Shown piece after piece: positions 55,830 to 64,000 of a stretch of DNA of 64,000 nt. Below the pieces are notes generated by a model that did no database searches, was not told the origin of the DNA, and saw nothing but the letters and a program-made list of their open reading frames with translations. Both the position numbers and the translations under genes were made by a program. The first letter of the stretch is position 1. Each line of letters begins with the position of its first letter. Source of the stretch: Rhizobium favelukesii (GTDB lineage: Bacteria; Pseudomonadota; Alphaproteobacteria; Rhizobiales; Rhizobiaceae); assembly GCF_000577275.2 (NCBI RefSeq), contig NZ_HG916852.1:1305001-1369000 (forward strand), read 5' to 3'.

Positions 55830-57217
55830 CTCTTCACCTCCCACTTAGTCACCCGTTCGCCGGTGGCCGGATCCTTGCCGTCCTTCAGCTGGATGCCTTC
55901 GGCAAGCAGGGTGTCGCGTATTGTGTCGGCCTCGGGGAAGTTCTTCGCCTTGAGCAATTCGAGCCGCGCCTTCACGCGTCGGTCGATTTCGATGGCGACC
56001 GCTTCGTCGATTTCTGCCTTCTCAGGCAGGACACCGAGCAGGATCGCGCTGGCGGCAAATGTTGCGTGATCGCCGGACTGGGCAAGCGCATGCAACGCTT
56101 GAACGGCCGCCACCGTGTTGAGGTCGTCGGCCAAAGCGCTGAGGACAGCGGCGTCGGGCTGCGCGCCCGCTGCGTCCGCTGCCGGCCACTTGGCGAGCAC
56201 CCGTTCGGCCTCCTCCAGCCGCTTGACCGAAAAGTCGATCGGCTCGCGGTAGTGGGTCATCAGCATGGCAAGACGCAGGACTTCGCCGGGCCACTGCCGG
56301 CCGCCGAACTTCTCGGTGTGTAGCAACTCGTAGATAGTGACGAAATTGCCTTCCGACTTCGACATCTTGCGGCCCTCGACCTGCAGGAAGCCGTTGTGCA
56401 TCCAGACGTTTGCCATGACCTTGGTGCCATGGGCGCAACGCGACTGGGCGATCTCGTTCTCATGGTGGGGGAAGATCAGGTCGAGACCGCCGCCGTGAAT
56501 GTCGAAGACCTCGCCCAGATAGCGTTCGCTCATGGCCGAGCATTCGATATGCCAGCCCGGGCGACCGCGCCCCCAAGGGCTTTCCCAGCCGGGTTCGTTG
56601 TCGCTCGAAAGCTTCCAGAGGACGAAGTCGCCCGGGTTTTTCTTGTGCGCTTCGACCGCGACGCGCGCGCCTGCCTGCTGTTCCTCGAGGTTGCGCCTGG
56701 AAAGCGCGCCGTAATCTGTCATGGATTTCGTATTGAACAGCACTTCGCCCTCCGCCTGATAGGCGTGGCTCTTGGCAATCAGCTTCTCAATGATCGCGAT
56801 CATCTGGGCAATGTTGTCGGTCGCCCGCGGCTGGATCGTCGGATCAAGGCAGCCGAGGGCCTTGGCGTCTTCGAGATATTGCGTCTCGGTTCTTTCGGTG
56901 ACCAAGCGGATCGCCTCGTTCAGCGGCAAGCCGGGGTGGTCGCGCAGAGCCCGCGCATTGATCTTGTCATCGACGTCGGTGATGTTGCGCGCATAGGTGA
57001 CATGTTCGGCGCCATAGACATGGTTCAGCAGCCGAAACAGCACGTCGAAGATGATGGCGGGACGCGCGTTGCCGATATGGGCGTAGTCATAAACAGTCGG
57101 GCCGCAAACATACATGCGCACGTTCTGCGAATCGATCGGCGCGAAGGCTGCCTTGTCGCGCGTCAGCGTGTTGTAAAGCTTCAGTTCCGGCTTCTTAGTG
57201 TCTGGCGCGCCGGCCAT
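55826..57217 (-). CDS. cysS: Cysteinyl-tRNA synthetase
   Basis: A 463-residue class I synthetase that charges tRNA-Cys. The zinc-binding cysteine is in [14 protein letters not shown] (Cys38, HIGN 47-50). Other zinc ligands lie in the middle ([20 protein letters not shown]). [11 protein letters not shown] near residue 281 is the second signature. Essential and intact. Its stop overlaps the first GFA gene (ATGA), so those genes depend on its expression. Confidence 0.97.
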   Translation of the reverse strand: MAGAPDTKKPELKLYNTLTRDKAAFAPIDSQNVRMYVCGPTVYDYAHIGNARPAIIFDVLFRLLNHVYGAEHVTYARNITDVDDKINARALRDHPGLPLNEAIRLVTERTETQYLEDAKALGCLDPTIQPRATDNIAQMIAIIEKLIAKSHAYQAEGEVLFNTKSMTDYGALSRRNLEEQQAGARVAVEAHKKNPGDFVLWKLSSDNEPGWESPWGRGRPGWHIECSAMSERYLGEVFDIHGGGLDLIFPHHENEIAQSRCAHGTKVMANVWMHNGFLQVEGRKMSKSEGNFVTIYELLHTEKFGGRQWPGEVLRLAMLMTHYREPIDFSVKRLEEAERVLAKWPAADAAGAQPDAAVLSALADDLNTVAAVQALHALAQSGDHATFAASAILLGVLPEKAEIDEAVAIEIDRRVKARLELLKAKNFPEADTIRDTLLAEGIQLKDGKDPATGERVTKWEVKR

Positions 57218-57526
57218 ATCTACTCTCCCAAATGCAATGATCCGAAAAATTCTACCACCGGCGGGCCGGGGCGTTTCTCATCTTGGACTTTTCAGGAGAC
57301 GAAAACGGCCAGGCCAGCGAGCGCGCTAGCGAATAATCTTCCGGCAGATAATGCAGACAACCGTTTTCATGGCGGGTTTTATGGCGCGGGAACCGGGTTT
57401 GGTCAAGGGGGTGAGAAGCGGCCCGGCCGACGCCCGAAGCGTAAGCCCGGGGCCTGGCGTGCCTCCCGCATCGCAGGGCAACAAAATTCTGTTACAACCG
57501 GCCAAAGAAAGCGAAAGAGCCCTGGT
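57218..57526. other. cysS/lysozyme divergent gap
   Basis: 309 bases between divergent start codons. The lysozyme frame stays open without a good start codon through this stretch. Apart from presumed promoters I see nothing here. Confidence 0.4.
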
Positions 57527-58273
57527 GTGAAAAGCCTCTGTCGAACAATCCTCGGACTGGTGATTCTGGCTGTCGCGGTCGCATCGTATCTGGCATACGA
57601 TCGTGCGATGGCACCGTTCACTCCTCCGACGCTTGCGGACTATCCCATACAGGGCATCGACATCAGCCACCATCAGGGCGCCGTAGATTGGCGAGCCTTG
57701 GCACGGCAGCCGAACGTTCGCTTCGCGATCATGAAGGCGACCGAGGGCGGGGATCACCGCGACACGCGCTTTGCCGAAAACTGGAAGGCTGCGAAAGATG
57801 CCGGCATCGTGCCCGGCGCCTATCACTTCTTCACATTCTGCCGCCCCGGCCGTGAACAGGCCCGTAATCTAATGGCGACTGTGCCTGTCGAAGCGGACGC
57901 GTTGCCGATCGCGATCGACCTCGAATTCACCGGCAACTGTGGCAAGGTGCCGACGCTCGATGAACTGGTTGCGGAAATCAACGCATTCCTGGACGAACTG
58001 AACGGCGCTTATCCCGGCCGGCCGATCTTCTATCTGAACCAGCAATTCTTCGATCAATACCTGAAGGGAAACGAGGCACGGTTCCCCGATCACTATCTAT
58101 GGCTGCGCAGCATCGGGCAGGAGCCACGGCAGAACGACTGCCGCGACTGGTCAATCTGGCAGTTCGCCGATAACGGCACGCTGAACGGCATTCAGGGACC
58201 AGTGGACCTCAACGCGCTATGTCCCTCGGAAACAGGCTTCGCTCACCTGTTGGCGGCCGCTCCGTCAAGTTGA
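57527..58273 (+). CDS. GH25 lysozyme-family muramidase
   Basis: A 248-residue glycoside hydrolase family 25 protein. An N-terminal hydrophobic segment (ILGLVILAVAVASYLAY) should export or anchor it. The barrel has GIDISHHQGAVDW with the first acid, FAIMKATEGG, AIDLEFTGN with the acid pair and WQFADNG near the end. GTG 57527 is the best start; a longer frame reaches back into the cysS side without a start codon. It may act on the peptidoglycan of the cell or of competitors. Confidence 0.87.
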   Translation: MKSLCRTILGLVILAVAVASYLAYDRAMAPFTPPTLADYPIQGIDISHHQGAVDWRALARQPNVRFAIMKATEGGDHRDTRFAENWKAAKDAGIVPGAYHFFTFCRPGREQARNLMATVPVEADALPIAIDLEFTGNCGKVPTLDELVAEINAFLDELNGAYPGRPIFYLNQQFFDQYLKGNEARFPDHYLWLRSIGQEPRQNDCRDWSIWQFADNGTLNGIQGPVDLNALCPSETGFAHLLAAAPSS

Positions 58274-58281
58274 TTGTTGCC

Positions 58282-59022
58282 TTACTCCGGCAGGCGGTAG
58301 TCGACGAGCTTGTTTTCGCGAACGATGAAGAGCTTGCCGGTCTCGGTCACGTCGGGGCCGACCAGCGGCAGGATCGCCTTGGCGACCTCGGAGGGATGCG
58401 GCAACGTGTCTGGATTTTCGCCCGGAACGGCCTGCGCGCGCATGGCGGTGCGGGTGGCGCCAGGATCGACACTGGTGATGCGAAGCGGCGTGCGCTGCGT
58501 TTCTCCGGCCCAGGTACGGGCAAGCGCTTCGACGGCAGCCTTGGACGCGGAGTAGGGACCCCAGAAAGGACGGCACTTGTGCGCAGCGCCGGATGAGAGA
58601 ATGGCGGCGCGGCCGGCCTCCGAGCGCGAAAGCAGCGGATCGACCGAACGGATCAGTCGCCACGTCGCCGTGACGTTGATGTTCATCACCTTCTCGAAGG
58701 TCTTTGCCTCGATATGCCCGATCGGCGAAATCACGCCGAGTACGCCCGCATTGGCGACCAGGATGTCGAGTTTGCCCCAGCGCTCGAAGATCGAGGCGCC
58801 GAGCGCATCGATCGCGTTCATGTCGGCCAGGTCGAAGGGGACAAGGGTGGCCGAGCCGCCAACGGACTTGATCGCATCGTCGAGATCCTCGAGGCCGCCG
58901 ACCGTGCGAGCACAGGCAATCACATGGGCGCCGGCTTTTGCCAGTTCAAGTGCCGTGAAATAACCGATGCCGCGGGATGCGCCGGTGACGAGCGCGATCT
59001 TGCCTTCAAGGTTGATAGTCAT
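58282..59022 (-). CDS. SDR-family oxidoreductase
   Basis: A 246-residue short-chain dehydrogenase. The cofactor motif TGASRGIG is at the N-terminus (LVTGASRGIGYFTALELA), NAGVLG follows, and the active-site SSGA...Y-x-x-x-K triad is at LSSGAAHKC and GPYSASKAAVEAL (Tyr about 155, Lys 159). The proline-glycine cofactor lock is DPGATRTAMR. The substrate cannot be deduced. The frame opens to 59094, but ATG 59022 (MTINLEGK) is typical. Its stop is 8 bases from the lysozyme stop. Confidence 0.9.
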   Translation of the reverse strand: MTINLEGKIALVTGASRGIGYFTALELAKAGAHVIACARTVGGLEDLDDAIKSVGGSATLVPFDLADMNAIDALGASIFERWGKLDILVANAGVLGVISPIGHIEAKTFEKVMNINVTATWRLIRSVDPLLSRSEAGRAAILSSGAAHKCRPFWGPYSASKAAVEALARTWAGETQRTPLRITSVDPGATRTAMRAQAVPGENPDTLPHPSEVAKAILPLVGPDVTETGKLFIVRENKLVDYRLPE

Positions 59023-59100
59023 TGTGCCCCGGTCCTGCGTCGCTGAAAAATCAAGGGGCGCAATAAGCGCCCCCTCATGAAATGTCAAAGCCAATGCCTG

Positions 59101-60591
59101 TCAGCCATTGGTCGCGAGCAGGGAAACCTTGCGGCCCATCGTTTCGCCGTCCTTGTCGAGAAGGCGAGTCGGATAGTCGCCGGTGAAGTAGTGGTCGGTG
59201 AACTGCGGGCGGGCGTTGTTACGGTCCTCGCCGCCGACGGCGCGATAAAGGCCGTTGATCGACAAGAACTGCAGGGAGTCGGCGCCGATATATTTGCACA
59301 TGGCCTCGAGACTGTCGTACTGGTTGGCCAGCAGCTTCTCGCGGTCCGGCGTGTCGATGCCGTAGAAGTCAGGATAATAGATCATCGGGCTGGCGACGCG
59401 CAAATGCACTTCCTTGGCGCCGGCATCGCGGATCATCTGCACGATCTTCAGCGAGGTGGTGCCGCGCACGACCGAATCGTCGACGAGCACGACGCGCTTG
59501 CCCTCGATCATCGCCCGGTTGGCGGAGTGCTTCAGTTTGACGCCGAAGGCGCGGATCTGCTGCGTCGGTTCGATGAAGGTGCGACCGACATAATGGTTGC
59601 GGATGATGCCGTATTCGAAGGGAATGCCGCTTTCCTGAGCGTAGCCGAGCGCTGCCGGTGTGCCGCCGTCCGGTACGGGAACGACGACATCAGCCGCAAC
59701 AGGCGCTTCCTTGGCAAGGTTGACGCCCATGTTCTTGCGCGCGACATAGACGCTGCGACCGCCGACGACAGAGTCCGGACGAGCGAAATAGACATATTCG
59801 AACAGGCAGAGGCGCTCCGGCTGGCCGTTGCCGGCCTTGCGGGCGTCGATCGAGATCGAGCCGTCCGGCTGGATTTCGCAGATGATGACTTCGCCGTTCT
59901 CGACGTCGCGGACGAACTTGGCGCCGATGATGTCAAGCGCGCAGGTCTCCGAGCAGAAGATCGGCTTGCCGTCGAGCTCACCCATGACGAGCGGACGGAT
60001 GCCGGTGGGATCGCGCGCTGCAATCAGCTTCGTGCGCGTCATGGCGAGCATCGAATAGCCGCCTTCCATCTGGCGGATCGCGTCGATGAAGCGGTCAGCC
60101 GTGGAGCTGTAGCGTGAGCGGGCGATGAGGTGGAGAACGACTTCCGTATCGGAGGTCGACTGACAGATGGCGCCACCGGCGATCAGCTGGCGGCGAAGGG
60201 TGAGCCCGTTCGTGAAGTTGCCGTTGTGGGCGATGGCGATGCCGCCGACTTCGAGTTCCGCAAAGAGCGGCTGCACGTTGCGGAGCGCCACTTCGCCGGT
60301 CGTTGAATAGCGATTGTGGCCGATCGAGATGTTGCCGGGCAGGCGGGCGAGGGTGGTCGGGTTCGTGTAATGATCGCCGACGAGGCCCATATGCCGTTCG
60401 GAGTGGAAGCGCAAACCATCGAAGGAGACGATACCGGCCGCTTCCTGCCCGCGATGCTGAAGGGCGTGAAGGCCGAGCGCCGTCAACGTTGACGCATCGT
60501 CATGGCCAAGAATGCCGAAGACGCCGCATTCTTCGTGGAGCGTATCTCCATCGAATTCATCATTGAGCGTCAAGGAATGAGACTGGTTCAT
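59101..60591 (-). CDS. purF: Amidophosphoribosyltransferase
   Basis: A 496-residue enzyme for the first step of purine synthesis. A propeptide ends just before Cys22 in EECGVFGILGH, the N-terminal nucleophile of the glutaminase domain. GHNRYSTTGE and AHNGNFTNG follow. The phosphoribosyl-transferase domain has VVLVDDSVVRGTTS near residue 365. It lies 172 bases downstream of cvpA, the common cvpA-purF pair. Confidence 0.97.
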   Translation of the reverse strand: MNQSHSLTLNDEFDGDTLHEECGVFGILGHDDASTLTALGLHALQHRGQEAAGIVSFDGLRFHSERHMGLVGDHYTNPTTLARLPGNISIGHNRYSTTGEVALRNVQPLFAELEVGGIAIAHNGNFTNGLTLRRQLIAGGAICQSTSDTEVVLHLIARSRYSSTADRFIDAIRQMEGGYSMLAMTRTKLIAARDPTGIRPLVMGELDGKPIFCSETCALDIIGAKFVRDVENGEVIICEIQPDGSISIDARKAGNGQPERLCLFEYVYFARPDSVVGGRSVYVARKNMGVNLAKEAPVAADVVVPVPDGGTPAALGYAQESGIPFEYGIIRNHYVGRTFIEPTQQIRAFGVKLKHSANRAMIEGKRVVLVDDSVVRGTTSLKIVQMIRDAGAKEVHLRVASPMIYYPDFYGIDTPDREKLLANQYDSLEAMCKYIGADSLQFLSINGLYRAVGGEDRNNARPQFTDHYFTGDYPTRLLDKDGETMGRKVSLLATNG

Positions 60592-60763
60592 CGATGCGGG
60601 CCTTTGCTCTCACAAGAATGGATCGGCTTTTCCATAGCATGACGCCGTTATCATGCGTTTTAAACGGCTGAGGCCCGGCGGAGCGGATGCCCGGCCGGAC
60701 CTTTATTCACGTTTCGCTCAAATGGCAATTGCCAGGTGGCGGGTCAAGCTGTTGAACACTGCG

Positions 60764-61390
60764 TCAATTCGACGGCTGTTGTGCACCATTCGCAGGGGCG
60801 GGCGCTGCATCTTCGGCTGGCGCCTGATCGGATGCCGGCGCATTGCCACTCTCAGTATTGCCGCCCTGCGGCTGAATTTTGTCCATCACGCTCGCCCGCA
60901 CCATCTGCGCGAACTCGGCCGGCAGTACGGACTGCAACTTGACGACCATCGAGTCCAGGAACGGTTTCGACTTGGCGTTGTTCACCCAGGCCGGGCGGTG
61001 ATCCGCGTCCACGAGCCAGTTCCAGAAAGCGACGGCGACGACGAGAAGAAGTATGCCCCTAGCCGCGCCGAAGAGAAAGCCCAAAGTGCGGTCCAGCGCG
61101 CCGATCCGGCTGTCGATGATGAAGTCAGCGATCTTCATGGTAATGAAGGAAATCACGATCAGCGCGATCAGGAACACGACCGCGGCCGAACCGACGATCG
61201 CGATGCGGTCGTCATCCGTGTACTTCCTCGCGTAGGGAACGAGGTAGGGATAGAAATAGTATGCGGCGGCTGCAGAGCCGCCCCAGCTTGCGATCGAAAG
61301 AACTTCGCGGGAGAAGCCGCGCACCATTGCAAGTACGGCGGAGAAAAGAACGACGCCGATGACAATACCGTCGAAAATCGTAATGGGCAT
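60764..61390 (-). CDS. cvpA: CvpA-family membrane protein
   Basis: A 208-residue protein with four membrane spans in the first 125 residues (IFDGIVIGVVLFSAVLAMVRG, GSAAVVFLIALIVISFITM, GILLLVVAVAFWNWL). GFSREVLSIASWGG and RTLGFLFGAARG are family marks. A proline/alanine-rich disordered tail follows. CvpA was linked to colicin V production and envelope homeostasis; the molecular role is unknown. The purF pairing is conserved. Confidence 0.93.
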   Translation of the reverse strand: MPITIFDGIVIGVVLFSAVLAMVRGFSREVLSIASWGGSAAAAYYFYPYLVPYARKYTDDDRIAIVGSAAVVFLIALIVISFITMKIADFIIDSRIGALDRTLGFLFGAARGILLLVVAVAFWNWLVDADHRPAWVNNAKSKPFLDSMVVKLQSVLPAEFAQMVRASVMDKIQPQGGNTESGNAPASDQAPAEDAAPAPANGAQQPSN

Positions 61391-61483
61391 ATAAATTCAA
61401 CTCCAGGACCGCCGTTTATCTACGGCTTGGTCGCGCCTCATTGCGTGCTTCCTATAACATCACCGATGCTGGCGATGAAAGGA

Positions 61484-62890
61484 TCAAACCTCTTCTTCCA
61501 CACGTCGCAGTGCGCCTTTCGACCCGGCAATACGTGCAACCAGGTCCGGCAGGCTTTCAATCTCACTCCAGCGACCGCCGGAACCCTTCGGCAGGTCAGC
61601 TGACGCCGAGGGAAGCAGCGCGGCAGAAAAGCCCAGCTTCTCGGCTTCTTTGAGGCGCTGGGACGTATGTGAAACCGGCCGGACGGCGCCCGACAGGCTG
61701 ACTTCGCCGAAATAGACACAATTGGCCGGGAGGGCAATACCGGCAAGCGAGGAAACCAGGGCCGAGGCGACGGCGAGATCGGCGGCCGGCTCGGAGATGC
61801 GGTAGCCGCCTGCGATGTTGAGATAGACGTCGTGCTGGCCTAGTCGCACGCCGCAATGGGCCTCGAGTACGGCAAGGATCATCGACAGACGCGCCGAATC
61901 CCAGCCGACGACGGCGCGGCGGGGGGTGCCGAGCGACGTCGGGGCAACGAGCGCCTGCACTTCCACAAGGATTGGACGCGTGCCCTCCATGCCGGCAAAG
62001 ACGGCTGCTCCCGGCGATTTCTCGTTGCGCTCGCCAAGGAAGAGTTCAGAGGGATTGGCGACCTCGCGCAGTCCCTTGTCTGACATTTCGAAGACGCCGA
62101 TCTCGTCCGTCGGTCCAAAGCGGTTCTTGACCGTGCGCAGGATACGGTAGTGATGGCCGCGATCGCCTTCGAAGTAGAGAACGGCATCAACCATGTGCTC
62201 GACGACACGGGGGCCTGCGATCTGCCCGTCCTTGGTGACGTGGCCGACGAGAACCATCGCCGCGCCGGTCTGCTTGGCGAAGCGGATCATCGACTGAACG
62301 CCGGTGCGCACCTGCGTCACCGTTCCAGGCGCGGATTCAGCCAGTTCGCTCCAAAGCGTCTGGATGGAGTCGATGATCACAAGATCGGGCCGCTTGCCTT
62401 CCGCAACCGTCGCCAGAATGTCCTCGACATTGGTTTCGGCAGCCAGCAGGACATCGGTGTCGGCCGCCTGCAGGCGCTGCGCCCGCAACCGTACCTGGGC
62501 TACCGCCTCTTCACCCGAAACATAGATGATCCGATGGCCGCGACGGGAAAGCGCTGCCGCCCCCTGCATCAGCAGCGTCGACTTGCCGATACCAGGATCG
62601 CCACCGATCAGCACGGCCGAACCGCGCACGAAGCCGCCGCCGAGCGCCCGGTCGAGTTCCGAGATGCCGGTGTTGATGCGCGGCGCTTCTTCAATCTCGC
62701 CAGAGAGTGCCGTCAATGCCACCGGGCGGCCTTTCTTCGGCGTCTTGGTCGGCCCACCGCCGATGCCGCCCATCGGGTCTTCTTCGACGATTGTATTCCA
62801 CTCGCCGCAGTTATCACACTTGCCCGCCCAGCGGTTATGGACCGCACCGCAGCTCTGGCAGATGAATTGTGTCCTGGCCTTCGCCATCAA
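61484..62890 (-). CDS. radA: DNA repair protein RadA
   Basis: A 468-residue RecA-like helicase that aids branch migration. An N-terminal C4 zinc finger (FICQSCGAVHNRWAGKCDNC) is followed by Walker A IGGDPGIGKSTLL near residue 97, the RadA-specific KNRFG in VKNRFGPTDEIG near residue 255, and a C-terminal Lon-like domain (GGYRISEPAADLAVASALVSS). The double ATG at 62890/62887 is equivalent. It is 93 bases upstream of cvpA. Confidence 0.96.
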   Translation of the reverse strand: MMAKARTQFICQSCGAVHNRWAGKCDNCGEWNTIVEEDPMGGIGGGPTKTPKKGRPVALTALSGEIEEAPRINTGISELDRALGGGFVRGSAVLIGGDPGIGKSTLLMQGAAALSRRGHRIIYVSGEEAVAQVRLRAQRLQAADTDVLLAAETNVEDILATVAEGKRPDLVIIDSIQTLWSELAESAPGTVTQVRTGVQSMIRFAKQTGAAMVLVGHVTKDGQIAGPRVVEHMVDAVLYFEGDRGHHYRILRTVKNRFGPTDEIGVFEMSDKGLREVANPSELFLGERNEKSPGAAVFAGMEGTRPILVEVQALVAPTSLGTPRRAVVGWDSARLSMILAVLEAHCGVRLGQHDVYLNIAGGYRISEPAADLAVASALVSSLAGIALPANCVYFGEVSLSGAVRPVSHTSQRLKEAEKLGFSAALLPSASADLPKGSGGRWSEIESLPDLVARIAGSKGALRRVEEEV

Positions 62891-63038
62891 TCATGCTTTC
62901 GGTTGGATGGCCGCCAGCGCGTCGCATCGAATCACTTTGATTGCTCAAATAATCATTCGCGGCACCGATCAAAACTAATGATTTCCCTATCAGGGGCTCT
63001 GGTGGCACTTGTTCTCCACTGTCTTGGAGGCCACGACG

Positions 63039-63674
63039 ATGCTGGACTATTCCCTCGCGCACTGGATCGCGTTTTTGACCGCGGCAGTCCTGCTCAACCT
63101 GTCACCGGGTCCCGACATGGCCTTCATTCTCGGCCACACCCTCAAAAGCGGGACAAGGACCGGCTTTGCCGCACTCTTCGGCATCTGGACCGGCGCCAGC
63201 CTGCATGTGGCCATGGCGGCATTCGGTCTCTCCGCGATCCTCGCCGCCTCTGCGCTGGCCTTTTCGATCGTGAAATGGGTCGGTGCAATCTACCTCATCT
63301 GGCTCGGCATTCAGGCCCTGCGCTCGAAAGGCGATGGCGGTCTGGTCAATGCGGCGAAGGACGTCCTGCCCTGGAGCCGCGTCTACAGACAGGGCATCCT
63401 GGTTTCGCTTCTGAACCCGAAAGTCGCGATCTTCTTCCTCGCCTTCCTGCCGCAATTCGTGGTCGACGCCGCCGGACCGACCTGGCTGCAGCTGGCGGTC
63501 CATGGCGTGCTCATCATCGCCGTTGCCGCCTTCATCGAGCCGCCGCTTATTCTGGCGGGAGGCCGCCTTGCCGATCTCATCAAGCGCAAGAGAAGCATCG
63601 GCCTCTGGCTCGACCGCGGTCTTGGCGCGCTGCTGCTGGCGCTCGGCGTGCGACTGGCCCTGACGACGCGCTGA
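63039..63674 (+). CDS. LysE-family exporter
   Basis: A 211-residue inner-membrane exporter with six spans (WIAFLTAAVLLNLSPGPDMAF, FSIVKWVGAIYLIWLGIQAL, FLAFLPQF, IIAVAAFIEPPLILAGG). NLSPGPDM at the N-terminus and SLLNPKVAIFFLAF are the RhtB/LysE family marks. It may export an amino acid or homoserine lactone-like compound; the substrate is unknown. TTGGAGGCC precedes the ATG at 63039. Unlike the decayed LysE/ArgO copy at 42256, this one is intact. Confidence 0.92.
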   Translation: MLDYSLAHWIAFLTAAVLLNLSPGPDMAFILGHTLKSGTRTGFAALFGIWTGASLHVAMAAFGLSAILAASALAFSIVKWVGAIYLIWLGIQALRSKGDGGLVNAAKDVLPWSRVYRQGILVSLLNPKVAIFFLAFLPQFVVDAAGPTWLQLAVHGVLIIAVAAFIEPPLILAGGRLADLIKRKRSIGLWLDRGLGALLLALGVRLALTTR

Positions 63675-63679
63675 GGTCC

Positions 63680-64000
63680 TTAGTCTTCCTCATGCAGGTA
63701 GCGCCGCTCGTGGCGTAGGCCGATGCTGGTCAGGATCTCATAGCCGATCGTGCCGGCCGAGCGCGCGACGTCGTCGACGAGCACGTTCTTCCCGAACAGT
63801 TCCACGTAATCGCCTGCACGCACTGCGTTTTCGGGAAGATCCGTAACGTCGAAAATGGTCAGGTCCATGCTGATGCGCCCCGCAACCGGGACCTTCCGCC
63901 CGGCCACGAAGCCCTGTCCTCCCCGCGGCACGGTCTGACGCAGCGGCACGCCAGCGCTCGACTGGCTGCGCAGGTACCCGTCGGCATAGCCGGCCGACAC
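63680..64000 (-). CDS. alr: Alanine racemase, C-terminal part (cut by the window)
   Basis: The last 106 codons of a PLP-dependent racemase for D-alanine supply; the gene runs past the window end. The C-terminal beta domain shows SAGYADGYLR, GRISMDLTIFDVTD and DYVELFG, the segment carrying the second catalytic tyrosine region. The frame continues to base 64000 without a start. It converges with the LysE gene, 5 bases apart. Confidence 0.93.
   Translation of the reverse strand: MSAGYADGYLRSQSSAGVPLRQTVPRGGQGFVAGRKVPVAGRISMDLTIFDVTDLPENAVRAGDYVELFGKNVLVDDVARSAGTIGYEILTSIGLRHERRYLHEED

Noticed and set aside
56396..57526. Long upstream extension of the GH25 lysozyme frame
   Set aside because: It runs antisense through cysS and contains no sensible start near the signal-anchor; the GTG at 57527 suits the protein.
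60660..60705. GC-rich imperfect hairpin after cvpA
   Set aside because: Long loop and no T run; could be a stabiliser but unsupported.

Overview
The window is a 64 kb piece of an alphaproteobacterial chromosome, almost certainly from the family Rhizobiaceae (Rhizobium/Ensifer type). The evidence is high GC content with strong GGAGG-type ribosome sites, an iolR-iolC-iolD-iolE-iolB inositol cluster with a neighbouring Gfo/Idh dehydrogenase, an Omp2/RopA-type porin, small DUF1127 and DUF3563 proteins, and the core order dapA-smpB-(NYN)-rpoZ-rsh-...-acpS-lepB-rnc-era-recO. A RIME-like palindromic element lies upstream of psd.

Layout. 1-9.7 kb: a DUF1127 protein, the minus-strand inositol operon led by its RpiR-type repressor, a divergent inositol-type dehydrogenase and an FAD-dependent reductase. 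9.8-12.5 kb: tRNA-Ser(GCT) followed by two dead insertion sequences (IS481 and IS110 families). 13-17.3 kb: porin, alpha/beta hydrolase, lytic transglycosylase. 17.5-29 kb: housekeeping genes (dapA, smpB, rpoZ, rsh, acpS, lepB, rnc, era, recO), with a Crp/Fnr regulator and a stand-alone receiver protein between era and recO. 29-44 kb: an accessory-flavoured stretch with an aldo/keto reductase, a frameshifted MOSC gene, HD and GGDEF/EAL proteins, an EF-hand protein, an IS4-family element with clear target duplications, sodC, a phosphatase/HD/YgfZ coupled cluster, small exported and hypothetical proteins, a NUDIX protein, decayed ynfA and argO/lysE-like genes on either side of an SRAP peptidase, then pssA and psd. 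45-64 kb: an Atm1-type ABC exporter, a LysM envelope protein with a mirrored domain layout, a LOG-family enzyme, rarD, a methyltransferase, citramalate synthase, a coupled cysS-GFA-GFA-GFA-pip run, a GH25 lysozyme, an SDR, purF-cvpA-radA, a LysE exporter and the end of alr at the window edge.

How genes work together. The iol cluster converts inosose to central intermediates. IolR probably represses it through two near-identical GGAA-N6-TTCC sites, one before iolR and one before iolC. The dapA/transglycosylase/alr/GH25 genes bear on the cell wall. pssA and psd make phosphatidylethanolamine. Rsh and RpoZ belong to the stringent-response and RNA polymerase machinery.

Unusual traits. Seven loci carry inactivating lesions (two IS transposases with frameshifts and one with a nonsense codon, the MOSC gene, ynfA, argO/lysE and pip). 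None is in an obviously essential gene, and several are one-base length changes, so both true decay and sequence error must be considered. I did not find a clear new defence or biosynthetic system. The most original observations are the mirrored LysM protein, the chain of three GFA paralogues, the IS4 insertion into a terminator and the paired IolR sites.
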